DNA from: Sandaracinus sp.
Lineage (GTDB): Bacteria > Myxococcota_A > Polyangia > Polyangiales > Houyiibacteriaceae
Length of the DNA: 64,000 bases
Direction: 5' to 3'
NCBI GenBank assembly: GCA_020633125.1
Contig: JACKEH010000016.1
Location: 6,507 to 70,506 of the forward strand
The stretch's first letter is position 1. Every line of letters begins with the position of its first letter. The position numbers and the translations under genes were made by a program. The notes below the pieces were generated by a model. That model saw only the letters and a program-made list of their open reading frames with translations. It searched no databases and was not told the origin of the DNA. Below, one piece after another: positions 1 through 8,397 of the stretch.

Positions 1-1
1 G

Positions 2-517
2 GGCCCTCTGCGTGAGGCGCTGCATCTGCGGCTCGGCGAAGACGTCGCCGAAGAGGTGGCTTCGCAGGTGCGCGCGATCTTGGGTACGCCGCCCCCGCCA
101 CGCCCACGTCGCTCCGACTTCCCCACCGCGCCCTTCCCGACCGGCTTCGGGCCCACGCGCGTCCTCGTGCTCGCTCGCTCGGGCCAGCTCGCGCGGCGCC
201 TCAAGGCCGCGCTCGGCCCCGCCGTGGTGCCGATGGTCCTCGGCGACATCGAGCGCATTCACACGTTCTCGCTGGAGTTCCAGCCGAACCTCGTCGTCGT
301 GGACCTCACCGACGCGCCCGAGCGTCTGGGTGAGCTGCCGACCTTCGCGCAGCGCATCCAAGGCGAGGTGCTCTTCTTGGTCTTCGACGAAGGCACGCCC
401 CTCGGCAAAGGCACGGCGAAGGCGCTCGAAGACGCCGGCCGACGCACGGCGATCGTCGATCGGAGGGAGGACGTGGGCCCCCTCGTCGATCTCGTTCGCG
501 CGTCGCAACAGCGCTGA
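2..517 (+). CDS. C-terminal part of a receiver-like protein (5' end outside window)
   Basis: The frame is open from the first bases of the window, so this is the 3' part of a longer gene; about 171 residues are visible. A proline-rich linker (around residues 29-45) precedes a domain with an alternating alpha/beta pattern like a CheY receiver: a first strand (TRVLVLARS), then a strand ending in PNLVVVDLTD, whose Asp sits where the phosphoacceptor normally is. The acidic pair expected after the first strand is replaced by ARS, so phosphorylation is doubtful. It could be a degenerate receiver on a two-component or frizzy-type protein. The partner domain is not visible. An internal GTG at 56 could serve as a start, but the coding-like sequence upstream argues against it. 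Confidence 0.6.
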   Translation, partial: GPLREALHLRLGEDVAEEVASQVRAILGTPPPPRPRRSDFPTAPFPTGFGPTRVLVLARSGQLARRLKAALGPAVVPMVLGDIERIHTFSLEFQPNLVVVDLTDAPERLGELPTFAQRIQGEVLFLVFDEGTPLGKGTAKALEDAGRRTAIVDRREDVGPLVDLVRASQQR

Positions 518-654
518 ATCGTTCGTGATCCAGGCGATTGGCCCCCTCTTTGGGACCCCCCTCGCCGACGACGAAGACCGTTTGTGGTCCCGGATCACTT
601 GCATCGGCCCCGAGGATCCGTCAGGCTCGCGGCCCTTTTCGGGAAGGAATCCCC
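518..654 (+). promoter_or_regulatory. Leader of the rpsN-rpmG-rpmB operon with a 7-bp inverted repeat
   Basis: This 137-bp stretch must hold the promoter of the ribosomal protein operon. GTGATCC (525-531) is repeated in inverted form as GGATCAC (592-598), and a short hairpin GACC/GGTC lies at 576-589. A purine-rich GGAAGGAAT precedes the rpsN ATG. Because the three downstream proteins are zinc-free versions, a Zur operator was looked for, but no AT-rich Zur-like palindrome is visible. Any control function for the inverted repeat is inference. Confidence 0.3.
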
Positions 655-960
655 ATGGCCAGCAAGGCAAAGATCGCTCAGAACGAGTATCGCAAGAAGA
701 TGACGGCGAAGTACGCCGGGCTTCGTGCCGAGCTGAAGGAGATCATCCGGAGCCCCAAGTCCTCCGACGAGGAGAAGATCGAGGCTCAGGAGAAGCTCCA
801 GAAGCTCCCGCGCAACTCCACCCCCGTCCGCATCCGGAACCGCTGCGCGGTCACCGGTCGCCCGCGGGCCTACTACCGCAAGTTCGGCCTTTCGCGTATC
901 GCACTGCGCGAGCTCGGACACCGCGGCGAGGTCCCCGGTCTCACGAAGAGCAGCTGGTGA
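655..960 (+). CDS. rpsN: 30S ribosomal protein S14, zinc-independent type
   Basis: The 101-residue protein has the length and sequence of the long S14 form found in E. coli: NRCAVTGRPRAYYRKFGLSR in the middle and GEVPGLTKSSW at the C terminus. S14 binds 16S rRNA in the head of the small subunit. The short zinc form (about 61 residues, two CxxC pairs) is excluded because only one Cys is present. The ATG at 655 follows a GGAAGGAAT ribosome-binding site. The stop lies 3 bp before rpmG, so the two are probably co-transcribed and translationally coupled. Confidence 0.97.
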   Translation: MASKAKIAQNEYRKKMTAKYAGLRAELKEIIRSPKSSDEEKIEAQEKLQKLPRNSTPVRIRNRCAVTGRPRAYYRKFGLSRIALRELGHRGEVPGLTKSSW

Positions 961-963
961 GCC

Positions 964-1131
964 ATGCGTGACAAGATTCGACTCATCTCTTCGGCGGGTA
1001 CGGGCTACACGTACTACACGACGAAGAACAAGCGCACGATGACGGGCAAGCTGAAGCTGCGGAAGTTCGATCCGCGCGCCGGCAAGCACGTCGAGTTCAC
1101 CGAAGCGAAGATGCCCAGCTCCAAGAAGTGA
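964..1131 (+). CDS. rpmG: 50S ribosomal protein L33, zinc-independent type
   Basis: The 55-residue product has the L33 pattern: a basic start (MRDKIRLISSAGTGYTYYT), then KNKR and KLKLRKFDP, and a C-terminal EAKMPSSKK. It lacks the two CxxC pairs of zinc-binding L33. It sits between rpsN (3-bp gap) and rpmB (30-bp gap). L33 lies near the E site of the large subunit and is non-essential in some bacteria. Cys-free L33, L28 and S14 genes grouped together often belong to zinc-starvation (Zur) regulons in other bacteria; whether that applies here is not shown by the sequence. Confidence 0.96.
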   Translation: MRDKIRLISSAGTGYTYYTTKNKRTMTGKLKLRKFDPRAGKHVEFTEAKMPSSKK

Positions 1132-1161
1132 GCTGAGGACTTCGAGAGTTCAGAGGACGTC

Positions 1162-1398
1162 ATGGCGAAGGTCTGCCAGGTCACCGGCAAGGGCGTGATG
1201 GTGGGACACAAGGTGTCTCACTCGAACCGCAAGGCGAAGGTTCGCAACCTGCCGAACATTCAGACGCACCGCTTTTGGGTGCCCTCCGAGAACCGTTGGG
1301 TTCGGCTTCGGCTGAGCACCGCGGCGATCAAGGACATCGACAAGCGCGGCATCGACACCGTGCTTCGTGAGCTTCGCGCCAAGGGCGTGCAGGCCTGA
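1162..1398 (+). CDS. rpmB: 50S ribosomal protein L28
   Basis: The 78-residue protein matches the E. coli-like L28: VCQVTGKG near the N terminus, NLPNIQTHRFWVPSE in the centre and DIDKRGIDTVLRELRAKG at the end. L28 is a structural protein of the large subunit. It has a single Cys and so is the zinc-independent type, like its two upstream neighbours. It is the last gene of the trio; a short inverted repeat (GGTTC-gtc-GAACC, 1404-1416) follows within 20 bp but has no T-run, so a rho-independent terminator is not clear. Confidence 0.97.
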   Translation: MAKVCQVTGKGVMVGHKVSHSNRKAKVRNLPNIQTHRFWVPSENRWVRLRLSTAAIKDIDKRGIDTVLRELRAKGVQA

Positions 1399-1516
1399 AG
1401 CTTCGGTTCGTCGAACCCCACTACTACGAACGAAACCTTCCCGAGCTCGGTCGCCACAGGCGCCCGGGCTTCGTTCGTTCCGTCCGCGCGGCGCGCCGCT
1501 TCCGCCCCGCCCCGCC

Positions 1517-1826
<310 letters not shown>

Positions 1827-1852
1827 GCCGGCACGCGCACGCCCGCCGCGAC

Positions 1853-2947
1853 TCAGCGGCAGTCGTACTGTTGGAACGCCATCCCGGACTCGCTGCGCAC
1901 CCCGTAGAGCACGCCCCCGCCCGGCTGCACCGCGAGCTGACGCATCGTCTCGTCGGCGTCCATGTTCCCCGGAAGGATCGCGGTGCCGAGCGTGTGGCCG
2001 TCGGTCGCGGAGAGGCAGACGAGGTGCACCTCTTCGAACTCCATGTGCTCGGGGTTCGGTGCGCCCGCGATCGCGAGGTAGACGACGCCCTGCCCGTCCG
2101 TGTCGAGCAGCAGAATCTCACGAATCGCCATCAGGGCCTGGAGCTGCCGGGTGAAGCGGTGCTCGCCGCTGTCGCGGTCGATCGCGTTGACGATCAGACG
2201 CCCCGCCATCTGATCGACGAGCGCGGCCAAGAGGTAGAGCGAGCCGTCGCGGCTCGGCCTCCCGGGAATCTCGTGGCGCGCGCTCGCGGGCGTGCCGTGC
2301 ACGTCGCCGATGTGCACGAGCGGACCGTGCTCGCGCTCGGCGTAGACGTCCTCGCCGTCGACGATCACCGCCGTCACGCCGCCCGCCTCTTCGAGGAGAT
2401 CCCCTTCGAGCGGCAACCGGCCGAGCACCTCGCCCTCGGGCGAGATCACCGCGACGTTCCGATCGGCGAGGCGGTCGAGCACCGCGACGGTTCCGTCGGC
2501 CGCGACGGCCAGGTCTTGCGGCGCGACTTGGTCGAGGTTCGTGGTGCCGAGCACCTCGCCGTCGGGCCCCATGCGCAGGACGCGGCCGTTGACCTGATCG
2601 AGCACGTAGGTGCTGCCATTCGGACCCGGCGCGAAGCTCATCGGCGCTTCGGGGTTGGCTTCGTCGGGGGTGTTGCGCCCGAGCTGGTTCGGCCCGCCGC
2701 CCCAGCCGAAACGCGCCACGACACGACCTGTCGCGCGCTCGGCCTCGGTGGGCGTGGGCGGCGTGGGCCCTTGGCCGGGCGTGCTCGGTCGCGGGTTCGC
2801 TTCGTCGGGCGCGGTCGGCGCGACGTCGGGACGCTCGGGGTCGTTCACGACGGTCTCGGACGGCTCTGGAGCACGCGAGAGCCAATAGGCGACGCCGCCA
2901 CCCAGAAGCACGACCAAGACGACGACGAGCAAGGTACGAGGGGACAT
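1853..2947 (-). CDS. Membrane-anchored NHL/beta-propeller-like protein
   Basis: The 364-residue protein starts with one hydrophobic segment (about residues 5-22, LLVVVLVVLLGGGVAYW), then a Pro/Glu/Thr-rich linker to about residue 75. The rest contains repeats of the form DG-x-VLD-x-x-NGRVLRMGPDGEVLG and ADGTVAVLD, typical of NHL or related beta-propeller blades. The N-terminal segment suggests an inner-membrane anchor with the propeller in the periplasm. The ATG at 2947 was chosen because GGAGGTCGCG lies just upstream; in-frame sequence further upstream crosses the terminator and looks non-coding. Binding partner and function are unknown. Confidence 0.75.
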   Translation of the reverse strand: MSPRTLLVVVLVVLLGGGVAYWLSRAPEPSETVVNDPERPDVAPTAPDEANPRPSTPGQGPTPPTPTEAERATGRVVARFGWGGGPNQLGRNTPDEANPEAPMSFAPGPNGSTYVLDQVNGRVLRMGPDGEVLGTTNLDQVAPQDLAVAADGTVAVLDRLADRNVAVISPEGEVLGRLPLEGDLLEEAGGVTAVIVDGEDVYAEREHGPLVHIGDVHGTPASARHEIPGRPSRDGSLYLLAALVDQMAGRLIVNAIDRDSGEHRFTRQLQALMAIREILLLDTDGQGVVYLAIAGAPNPEHMEFEEVHLVCLSATDGHTLGTAILPGNMDADETMRQLAVQPGGGVLYGVRSESGMAFQQYDCR

Positions 2948-3011
2948 CGCGACCTCCGGCGGGGAACATAGCCGGACGCTTCGAGACGAAGCGCAGGAAG
3001 TGTCGGAGAAC

Positions 3012-3043
3012 GAGAAACGGCCCGTCGATGCCTCGACGGGCCG
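3012..3043 (-). terminator. Rho-independent terminator of the NlpC/P60 gene
   Basis: A perfect 11-bp GC-rich stem (3018-3028 with 3033-3043) has a 4-nt loop. On the minus strand it is followed by TTTCTC (3012-3017). It lies between the stop at 3103 and the next minus-strand start at 2947, where a terminator is expected. Confidence 0.8.
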
Positions 3044-3102
3044 CTCCCGGGGTGTGAAAAGAGTGTGTGTGACGAGCCGCGTGAGGGAAGCCCTCGACGT
3101 GC

Positions 3103-4027
3103 TCAGAGGCCGTTCTTGCGAATCGCGACGTACGAGCTGCTGAGCGAGCGCAGGTTGCGGACGATGCCGGTGCTGCAGCCGCGCGCCTCGTACATCCACA
3201 TCTGACCCCAGGCCGAGCCCGACTCGTAGATCACGATGTGGCCCGCGCCGCCCGAGCGATACACGAGCGCGTCACCGCGGGCGACGTTGCTGCGGTCGAT
3301 GCGACGCCAGGGATAGCTCGAGCTGGTGCTGATGAAGTTCGCCGTGCTGTAGGGGTGCGTGTTGCGGCGAATGTCGGTGTTCGAGCTCGGCACCTGCCAC
3401 GCCTTGGCGACGTAGCCCGAGCAGTCCGCGCCGTAGCTGCCGGAGTGGCGGCAGTTCGGGCAGCTGCCCGAGCAGGAGCCGCGGTTCGACGCCGTCGCGC
3501 CGTTCGGGTCCCACGCGCCGCCGCCCCAGTAGTAGGAGAAGCCGACGCCGCTGCGCGCGATGGAGATGATGCGGTCGCGACCGGTGCCGCTGACGCCGCC
3601 GGTGCTGCCGGTGCTTCCGCCCGGTGCTTCCGCCGCTCGAGACCTTCGTCATGTAGCCGCCGTGCGCCCAGCCGGTCGTCGAGCCGAAGCGGACGTTGTA
3701 CCAGCTGCCGTTCGAGGGCGAGCCGCTGACCACGGTGACCGTCGAGCCGCTGGGCATCGTCAGGATCACGCGGTTGCTGGTCGACGCGCCGCTGCGGAGG
3801 TTGAGGTTCGCCGTGGTCCGCAGCGTCGAGCCGACCGAGACGCTGCCGCTGACCGCGAAGGCCGCGTCGACGCCGTCGAGGAAGGCATCTTCGTCGACCG
3901 CCGTCAGGTCCTCGTTGTCGAAGAGGTCACCGACGTCGCCTTCGCTGCCGTCGCCGCCGAGCTGCTGCGCCGCGCATCCGCCGATTCCGAGCGCCGCCAA
4001 CACCAGCCACGTGTTTCGCATGTTCAT
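3103..4027 (-). CDS. SH3-domain plus NlpC/P60-like lipoprotein (frameshifted in this sequence)
   Basis: The N terminus is a lipoprotein signal (LVLAALGIGGC, lipobox IGGC), followed by an acidic linker and a bacterial SH3-like domain (TTANLNLRSGASTSNRVI, then GWAHGGYM). After a Gly/Ser-rich linker the frame breaks near 3615-3625, where a short GGTGCTTCCGCC repeat has one extra C. The continuing frame gives a papain-like NlpC/P60 domain with the Cys motif YGADCSGYVAKAW and the His motif GHIVIYES. Such proteins usually cut peptidoglycan stem peptides in the periplasm. The ATG at 4027 follows GGAGGATCGGAAGG. The full protein would be about 307 residues. The break at a homopolymer in a linker looks like a sequence error. 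Confidence 0.8.
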
Positions 4028-4463
4028 CCTTCCGATCCTCCGCGGAGAGGTCGTTTTGCGACCGTCGTGCCAAGCCGGAGGCGCGACAGGGGTGCCCGGC
4101 AACGCGGACCGAAGTCCGCAGTCGCGCCGAAGGATCCGGCGAACGGTGCGAGTCGGTTTCACCGGCAGAACGGTGCGCTGGTGTGTGGACTCTGCACTGT
4201 CCGCGGCCGGGACAACGCCCAATCGACCAGATTCTGGTCAGGTGCGGGCTGTAGACATCTGTCCCGACCGAACACGGCTTTCGATGGCGATCGTGGTGAC
4301 TGCCGTACCCACGCGGCCCGAACTCCCCGAGAGGCAAGGGTTCTCGGCGCCTCGCGGAGTCCCTCTTCGTGGGACACGAGGCTCTGGGCCCCCACGCGCG
4401 CCGCCGCCCGTGCCACTGAGCGGAACCGTCGCACTTCGGCCCGACGCGCGTTTCGAGGACGTT
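4028..4463. other. Intergenic region upstream of the NlpC/P60 gene
   Basis: No credible gene lies in these 436 bp between two minus-strand genes. It holds a Shine-Dalgarno sequence next to 4027, a small hairpin GCGGAC-CGAA-GTCCGC (about 4101-4116), and the palindrome at 4225-4239. The promoter of the NlpC/P60 gene must be here, but no good -35/-10 pair can be singled out. Confidence 0.5.
4225..4239. promoter_or_regulatory. Perfect 7-1-7 palindrome, possible operator
   Basis: GACCAGA-T-TCTGGTC is an exact dyad in an otherwise unstructured intergenic region about 200 bp upstream of the NlpC/P60 start. The size fits a dimeric regulator site. No regulator is known for it, and no second copy was noticed in the window. 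Confidence 0.35.
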
Positions 4464-5942
4464 TCAGCGGGGCCGAAGCTCGGTTCCGTCCACGAGCCGG
4501 TAGCGCGTCGTGCCGGGCACCACGGGGACCACGAGCCGCTCGAAACCGGGAATCGACGTTTCGACCCGACGTATGGCGACCGAGGCCAGCACGCGGCCTT
4601 CGGCGTCGAGCGCGAGGGCCGGCTCGTCTCCGCCGCTCCGCTCCATGGTCTGTCTCACCCAACGCGGGGCACGAAACGGGGCGCGCGAGAAGACGTGGTG
4701 CGGCACCTCGTCGAGCACGCGAACACCTCGCGCTCCCGACCCGATGCGGGCGTGAAGCCGCAGGTAGTTGAACGGCGCGATCCAATGCGGCTCGCAGTAG
4801 CCCATGAAGTCGCCTGCGGTCGGCTCGACCAGGGCGTGGGTGCGTGAGTCCCAGCCCCAATCGCCGATCAGCCCGTCGTCTCGAGGGAAGGCTTCGTCGA
4901 TCGCGGCGGCCACCCCGCACGGGGCGTGGCCTCGCCCGTGGGCGTGCCCAAGCTCGTGCACGACCGACGCGCGCGACGTGGGGTCGTCGAAGCCGAGGCC
5001 AATCGCGACCCGCATGCTCGCGAGGTCGTCGATGTTGACGTGCGCGATGCCCGCGATGCACGCGAGCCCGCAATAGACCTCACGGGTCACGCCGGGGTTC
5101 ACGAGCGCGACGAAGTATTCGTCGGCTTCCGCTTCGGCTCGTCGAAGGTCCGTCACCGCTTCGAGCAAGCGGTCCCACGAGGTCGGGCTCGTCGGCGGCA
5201 GCGGCTCGGTCCACGTCATCGGTGCGCGCACGCGTGCGTTCACCTGGGTCAGCGGCCAGAGCGCACGCAGCTCGTGTTCGAGGGCTGCCACCGCGACGTC
5301 GTCGACGACGGGTACGTTCGTCTCGCCCGCGTCGACGTGCTCGACGGGGACGAGCACGAGGTCGACCACACCTTCGAGGAGCGGGAGCACCAGCGGCTCG
5401 CCGCCGGGGCGAGGAAAACGCGCGTCGACGGATCCGGGGCCGCCGTACTCGACCAAGGCCGCGGAGAGCTGCACCCCGGGCACCACGAAGTCGCCGGGGA
5501 TTTCGACGTCGTAGGTCGAACGCGGGTCGGCGATGGTGGAAGGGCCGTCGAGGGGTCGCTCGGCGGAGGCGGCGACGAACGAGCCACCCGGACCGTCGAC
5601 GCGGACCACGGCCACCATCGGTCGGCCGGGGCGCTCGGCGGGGGTCGCGTAGACGCGCACGAGCATGTCTTTGCCGGCGAAGAGCGGCGCGCCTGGGGTC
5701 ACCGCGCTGCCCGAGGTGACGAGGGGGATTCGAATCGATTGGTAGACCTCGATGCCGACCAAGGCCGCGCCAGCCGCGAGCCCGAAGCCTTCGGGCGCGC
5801 CTTCGATCGGGTCGAGCGGCGGTGCGACCGACCCGTCCGCGTAAGGGTTCACGCGTCCGCCGTCCGGCATGCGCATCGGACCGATCGCGTTGGGCTCACA
5901 CGCCACGAGCAGGACGACCGCGAGCCGGAGCGCCAGCGACAC
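4464..5942 (-). CDS. Metzincin-type zinc metalloprotease lipoprotein
   Basis: The 492-residue product begins with a short lipoprotein signal (RLAVVLLVAC, lipobox LVAC). At residues 329-339 it has the zinc-binding motif HELGHAHGRGH, matching HExxHxxGxxH of metzincins, and further on FMGYC, which could supply the Met-turn. The N-terminal half is beta-rich and lacks a recognised motif. It is predicted to act on proteins or glycoproteins at the outer surface or in the periplasm. The GTG at 5942 was chosen because it starts just before the signal peptide; no strong ribosome-binding site is seen. The exact peptidase family (M66-like or other) cannot be set by eye. Confidence 0.75.
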   Translation of the reverse strand: MSLALRLAVVLLVACEPNAIGPMRMPDGGRVNPYADGSVAPPLDPIEGAPEGFGLAAGAALVGIEVYQSIRIPLVTSGSAVTPGAPLFAGKDMLVRVYATPAERPGRPMVAVVRVDGPGGSFVAASAERPLDGPSTIADPRSTYDVEIPGDFVVPGVQLSAALVEYGGPGSVDARFPRPGGEPLVLPLLEGVVDLVLVPVEHVDAGETNVPVVDDVAVAALEHELRALWPLTQVNARVRAPMTWTEPLPPTSPTSWDRLLEAVTDLRRAEAEADEYFVALVNPGVTREVYCGLACIAGIAHVNIDDLASMRVAIGLGFDDPTSRASVVHELGHAHGRGHAPCGVAAAIDEAFPRDDGLIGDWGWDSRTHALVEPTAGDFMGYCEPHWIAPFNYLRLHARIGSGARGVRVLDEVPHHVFSRAPFRAPRWVRQTMERSGGDEPALALDAEGRVLASVAIRRVETSIPGFERLVVPVVPGTTRYRLVDGTELRPR

Positions 5943-6053
5943 CTCGGAAACGTAGCAGGTGGCGTCGGCGTGGACGACGAACCGACCTCGCGGCGGCGGC
6001 GACAAAACACGACGCCCCCTGGCGGAGGCTCCCGTTGAGGCTAGACCCCCCGC

Positions 6054-6476
6054 GTGCGAACCGCAGCTTTCCTCCTCGCGCTCGTGGGAGCCGTCGCTTG
6101 CGTCGGGCTCGGCCTCTTTCTGGTCGGGAGCGCCTACGCGCGCGGCGCGCAGGTCGAACGGCTCGAGACCTCCGCGCATCGGGCACGGTTCGAGGAAGGC
6201 GCGCGCCACGGACGCGCCGACGCGGACGCGCGCAAGAACGCCGCCATCGTGCTCTTGATCGCGGGCGTGGTGGGCGGCATCGGCGCGGGACTCGTCCGCA
6301 CGCGCCCGATGCACGCGGTGCCTTTCCTCGCCATCGGCGGCGTCGTGCCGGCCTTCGGTGCGCTCTGGGCGATTTGTCCTTCGGCGCCGATCGCCTTGGC
6401 CGCGTTGGTGGCGCTGGCCGGCAAGGACGAGGAGCCGCCCCCCGAAGCCCCCGCGTACGAACCGCGGACGTGGTAG
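6054..6476 (+). CDS. Small membrane protein, unknown function
   Basis: The 140-residue protein has an N-terminal hydrophobic segment (about residues 4-27), a polar stretch rich in Arg/Glu/Ala, then two or three hydrophobic segments (about residues 63-80, 88-105 and 108-122). The tail is acidic and proline-rich. The start is GTG 6054, with a possible -10 element (CTAGAC) only a few bases upstream, so the mRNA may be almost leaderless. It precedes another small membrane protein by 40 bp and the two may be co-expressed. No family was recognised. Confidence 0.6.
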   Translation: MRTAAFLLALVGAVACVGLGLFLVGSAYARGAQVERLETSAHRARFEEGARHGRADADARKNAAIVLLIAGVVGGIGAGLVRTRPMHAVPFLAIGGVVPAFGALWAICPSAPIALAALVALAGKDEEPPPEAPAYEPRTW

Positions 6477-6516
6477 AGAGCCTTCGGGCCGCTCGGCGGC
6501 TCGGAGGGAGCTCGCG

Positions 6517-6972
6517 ATGAAGCCTGGCAGTCTCGGCAACGGCGCCTTGTGGGGTTTGATGCTGGTCGGAGTCGGTGTCTCGGCCGGCGCTTCGATCGCC
6601 GGCCCGTGGGCAGGCGGCGCGGCGACGCTCGTCTTCGCGTTCCTCTCGACCTTCCTCACGCAGGGCTCCCGCATGCTCGCGTTCGGCGCTTGGTTCGTGG
6701 GCTCGATCCTCGCGTCGCTGCTCGCGTTCTTCGTGGTCGGCGGGCTGGTCTCGCGCGGCATCGAGACGGGCGTCGACGTGACGACGGCCGGGGATCCGAA
6801 CGCGGCGCGCATGGCCGAAGGCGCGAGCAGCGTGGTGGGCGGCTTGGCGGGCGCGTTCTTCGCCATCCTCGCGTTCTTCGTGACCCTGATCTCCAGCCTC
6901 ATCGGACTCCTGGTCGGCGCGTCGATGCGACCCGCGCCGACGATCGAGGTCCCGCCACCCAACGTGGCGTGA
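6517..6972 (+). CDS. Four-helix-type small membrane protein, unknown function
   Basis: The 151-residue protein has four hydrophobic segments (about residues 9-28, 30-48, 53-75 and 108-137) rich in Gly and Ala, resembling small integral membrane proteins of unknown role. The ATG at 6517 has a strong GGAGGGAG ribosome-binding site. Its TGA is part of the first bases (GAGAGC) of a palindromic repeat element also found at 30931 and 31089. It follows the 6054-6476 membrane protein and may share its transcript. Function is not known. Confidence 0.65.
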   Translation: MKPGSLGNGALWGLMLVGVGVSAGASIAGPWAGGAATLVFAFLSTFLTQGSRMLAFGAWFVGSILASLLAFFVVGGLVSRGIETGVDVTTAGDPNAARMAEGASSVVGGLAGAFFAILAFFVTLISSLIGLLVGASMRPAPTIEVPPPNVA

Positions 6973-7028
6973 GAGCGTCCACCACTTGCGCGGATCGAAT
7001 CCGTGCGAGTGGTGGTGGCGCTCGGTGG
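6971..7028 (+). repeat. Partial copy (A) of the GAGAGC palindromic element
   Basis: This 58-bp copy begins GAGAGC, continues with an imperfect 17-bp stem whose two deviations from copy C are both G-U compatible, and ends at GCTCGGTGGT. It aligns with the first third of the 158-bp units at 30931 and 31089. It begins within the stop codon of the preceding gene. Confidence 0.7.
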
Positions 7029-8394
7029 TCGCCGCGCTCTGGGCGTGTGGGGAGACGACGCGCCGAGCGACGGCGGCGTGCTCACGTGCGGGTCGGACTG
7101 AGGCGAAGCCTCGCGACGACGCCCGACTTCTGCAACGGTCGCGACGACGCCGGCGCAACGTCTGCACTTCCACTGCCGCGCCCGCGACGACGCGCTGCGA
7201 CGAAGGGACCGACACGTGCGAGGGCGGCGGCCCGGACGCGGACGGCGACGGCGCTCGGTCCCGTCGACGCCACGTGCGGCGTTGCACCGACTGCGACGAC
7301 GCGGACGCCGACCGCTACCCCGGCGCGCTCGAGGTCTGTGATCTCGTCGACGACGATTGCGACCTGACGACCTTCGGAGACGTCGACGCGGACGGGGACA
7401 GCGAGGTCCCGTCGAAGTTGCTGCAACGGCGAGCGCTGCGGCACCGACTGCGACGACGACACGATCGCGCGGCGTGGCGGACGATCGAGGTCTGCGACGG
7501 GCTCGACAACGATCGAGCTCACGCGACGATGCCGTCGGCGAGCAGGTCGCGACCGCGGTGCCTTGGTACCCGGACACCGACGGAGACGGCGATTCGGCGA
7601 CGGGGACGGCGTTCCGACGACGTCGTGCGCGCCCGTGGTGGGAGCGTCGTTGCTCTTCGACCGATCAGGCGACGACTCGGACGCGTCGGTCAGTCGACCT
7701 CGTCGGCACCGAACGGTGCGGCGGCGGCGACGAAGACTGCGACGGGCTCGTCGACGAAGGGTGTCCGGGCGTCGACGCACGAGCGGCGTGCGCGACGCCG
7801 CCGCGGTGCGCGACGGGGGCCCGGTGGACGGTGGCCCCGACGGCGGGCGACCGGCTCACGAGAACGCCGAGCCGTGCACCGTGGGGACCCTCGCCGAAGA
7901 GGCGTGGCCTCGACGTCTTCGAGCAAAGGTGCTTCGGCGCGTACGGAAGTCAGCCGATCTGCCGACCGCCAATGCGACGACGAAGCGCTCGCCTCGGACG
8001 ACACGTGTGGTGCGGACGGAGCGCGTGGCGGCGCTGCGAGCGCGTCGCGGGCACTCCGTCGACCACGCGCGTCTGCACGCACCCCTGCAACCCGATCGAG
8101 CAGACCGGTTGTCGGGGAGGGGAACGAGTGCGACGTCTTCGGTGGCAACGACCGCTCGGACGGCTTCACGCCCCACGTCGAGTGTCGCGGGTGGGTCCAC
8201 GCGCGGAAGGCGAGAGCTGCGTCGTGGGGAACACCACCTCGAGCCAGTGCGCTCGCGGGCTTGGTGTCGCGTCGCGTCCGGCACCTGCCGCACGCGATGC
8301 ACCGACGGATCACGATCACGTGCCCGGTCCCCAGTCGTGCAACTACTACGACCGGCTCGTGCTCCCGAGCGGCCGCGTCGGCTTCTGCACGTGA
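7003..8394 (+). pseudogene. MopE-like metal-binding-repeat lipoprotein, broken by many frameshifts
   Basis: No single frame spans this interval, yet pieces in all three frames read as one recognisable protein. First comes a lipoprotein-like start (VVAALWACG), then DFCNG and TTRCDEGTDTC, then several Asp-rich motifs: PDADGDG, TDCDDADADRYPGALEVCD, DVDADGDS, EVCDGLDND, DEDCDGLVDEGCPG. Finally a Cys-bearing C-terminal part ends in SGRVGFCT. This is the layout of the putative metal-binding-motif proteins common in Myxococcota and related to MopE. At least six frame changes are needed. Given indels in essential genes elsewhere in the window, sequence error in a repetitive gene is more likely than true decay. 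It converges on tcdA with a 3-bp gap. Confidence 0.6.
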
Positions 8395-8397
8395 GCG

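Noticed and set aside
518..654. Zur box upstream of rpsN
   Set aside because: The zinc-free ribosomal proteins invite the idea, but no AT-rich Zur-type palindrome is present; the GTGATCC inverted repeat is 60 bp apart and unlike known sites.
6973..7100. A short separate ORF starting at GTG in the palindromic element
   Set aside because: It would end after about 30 codons and its sequence comes from the repeat element and the broken MopE-like gene start.
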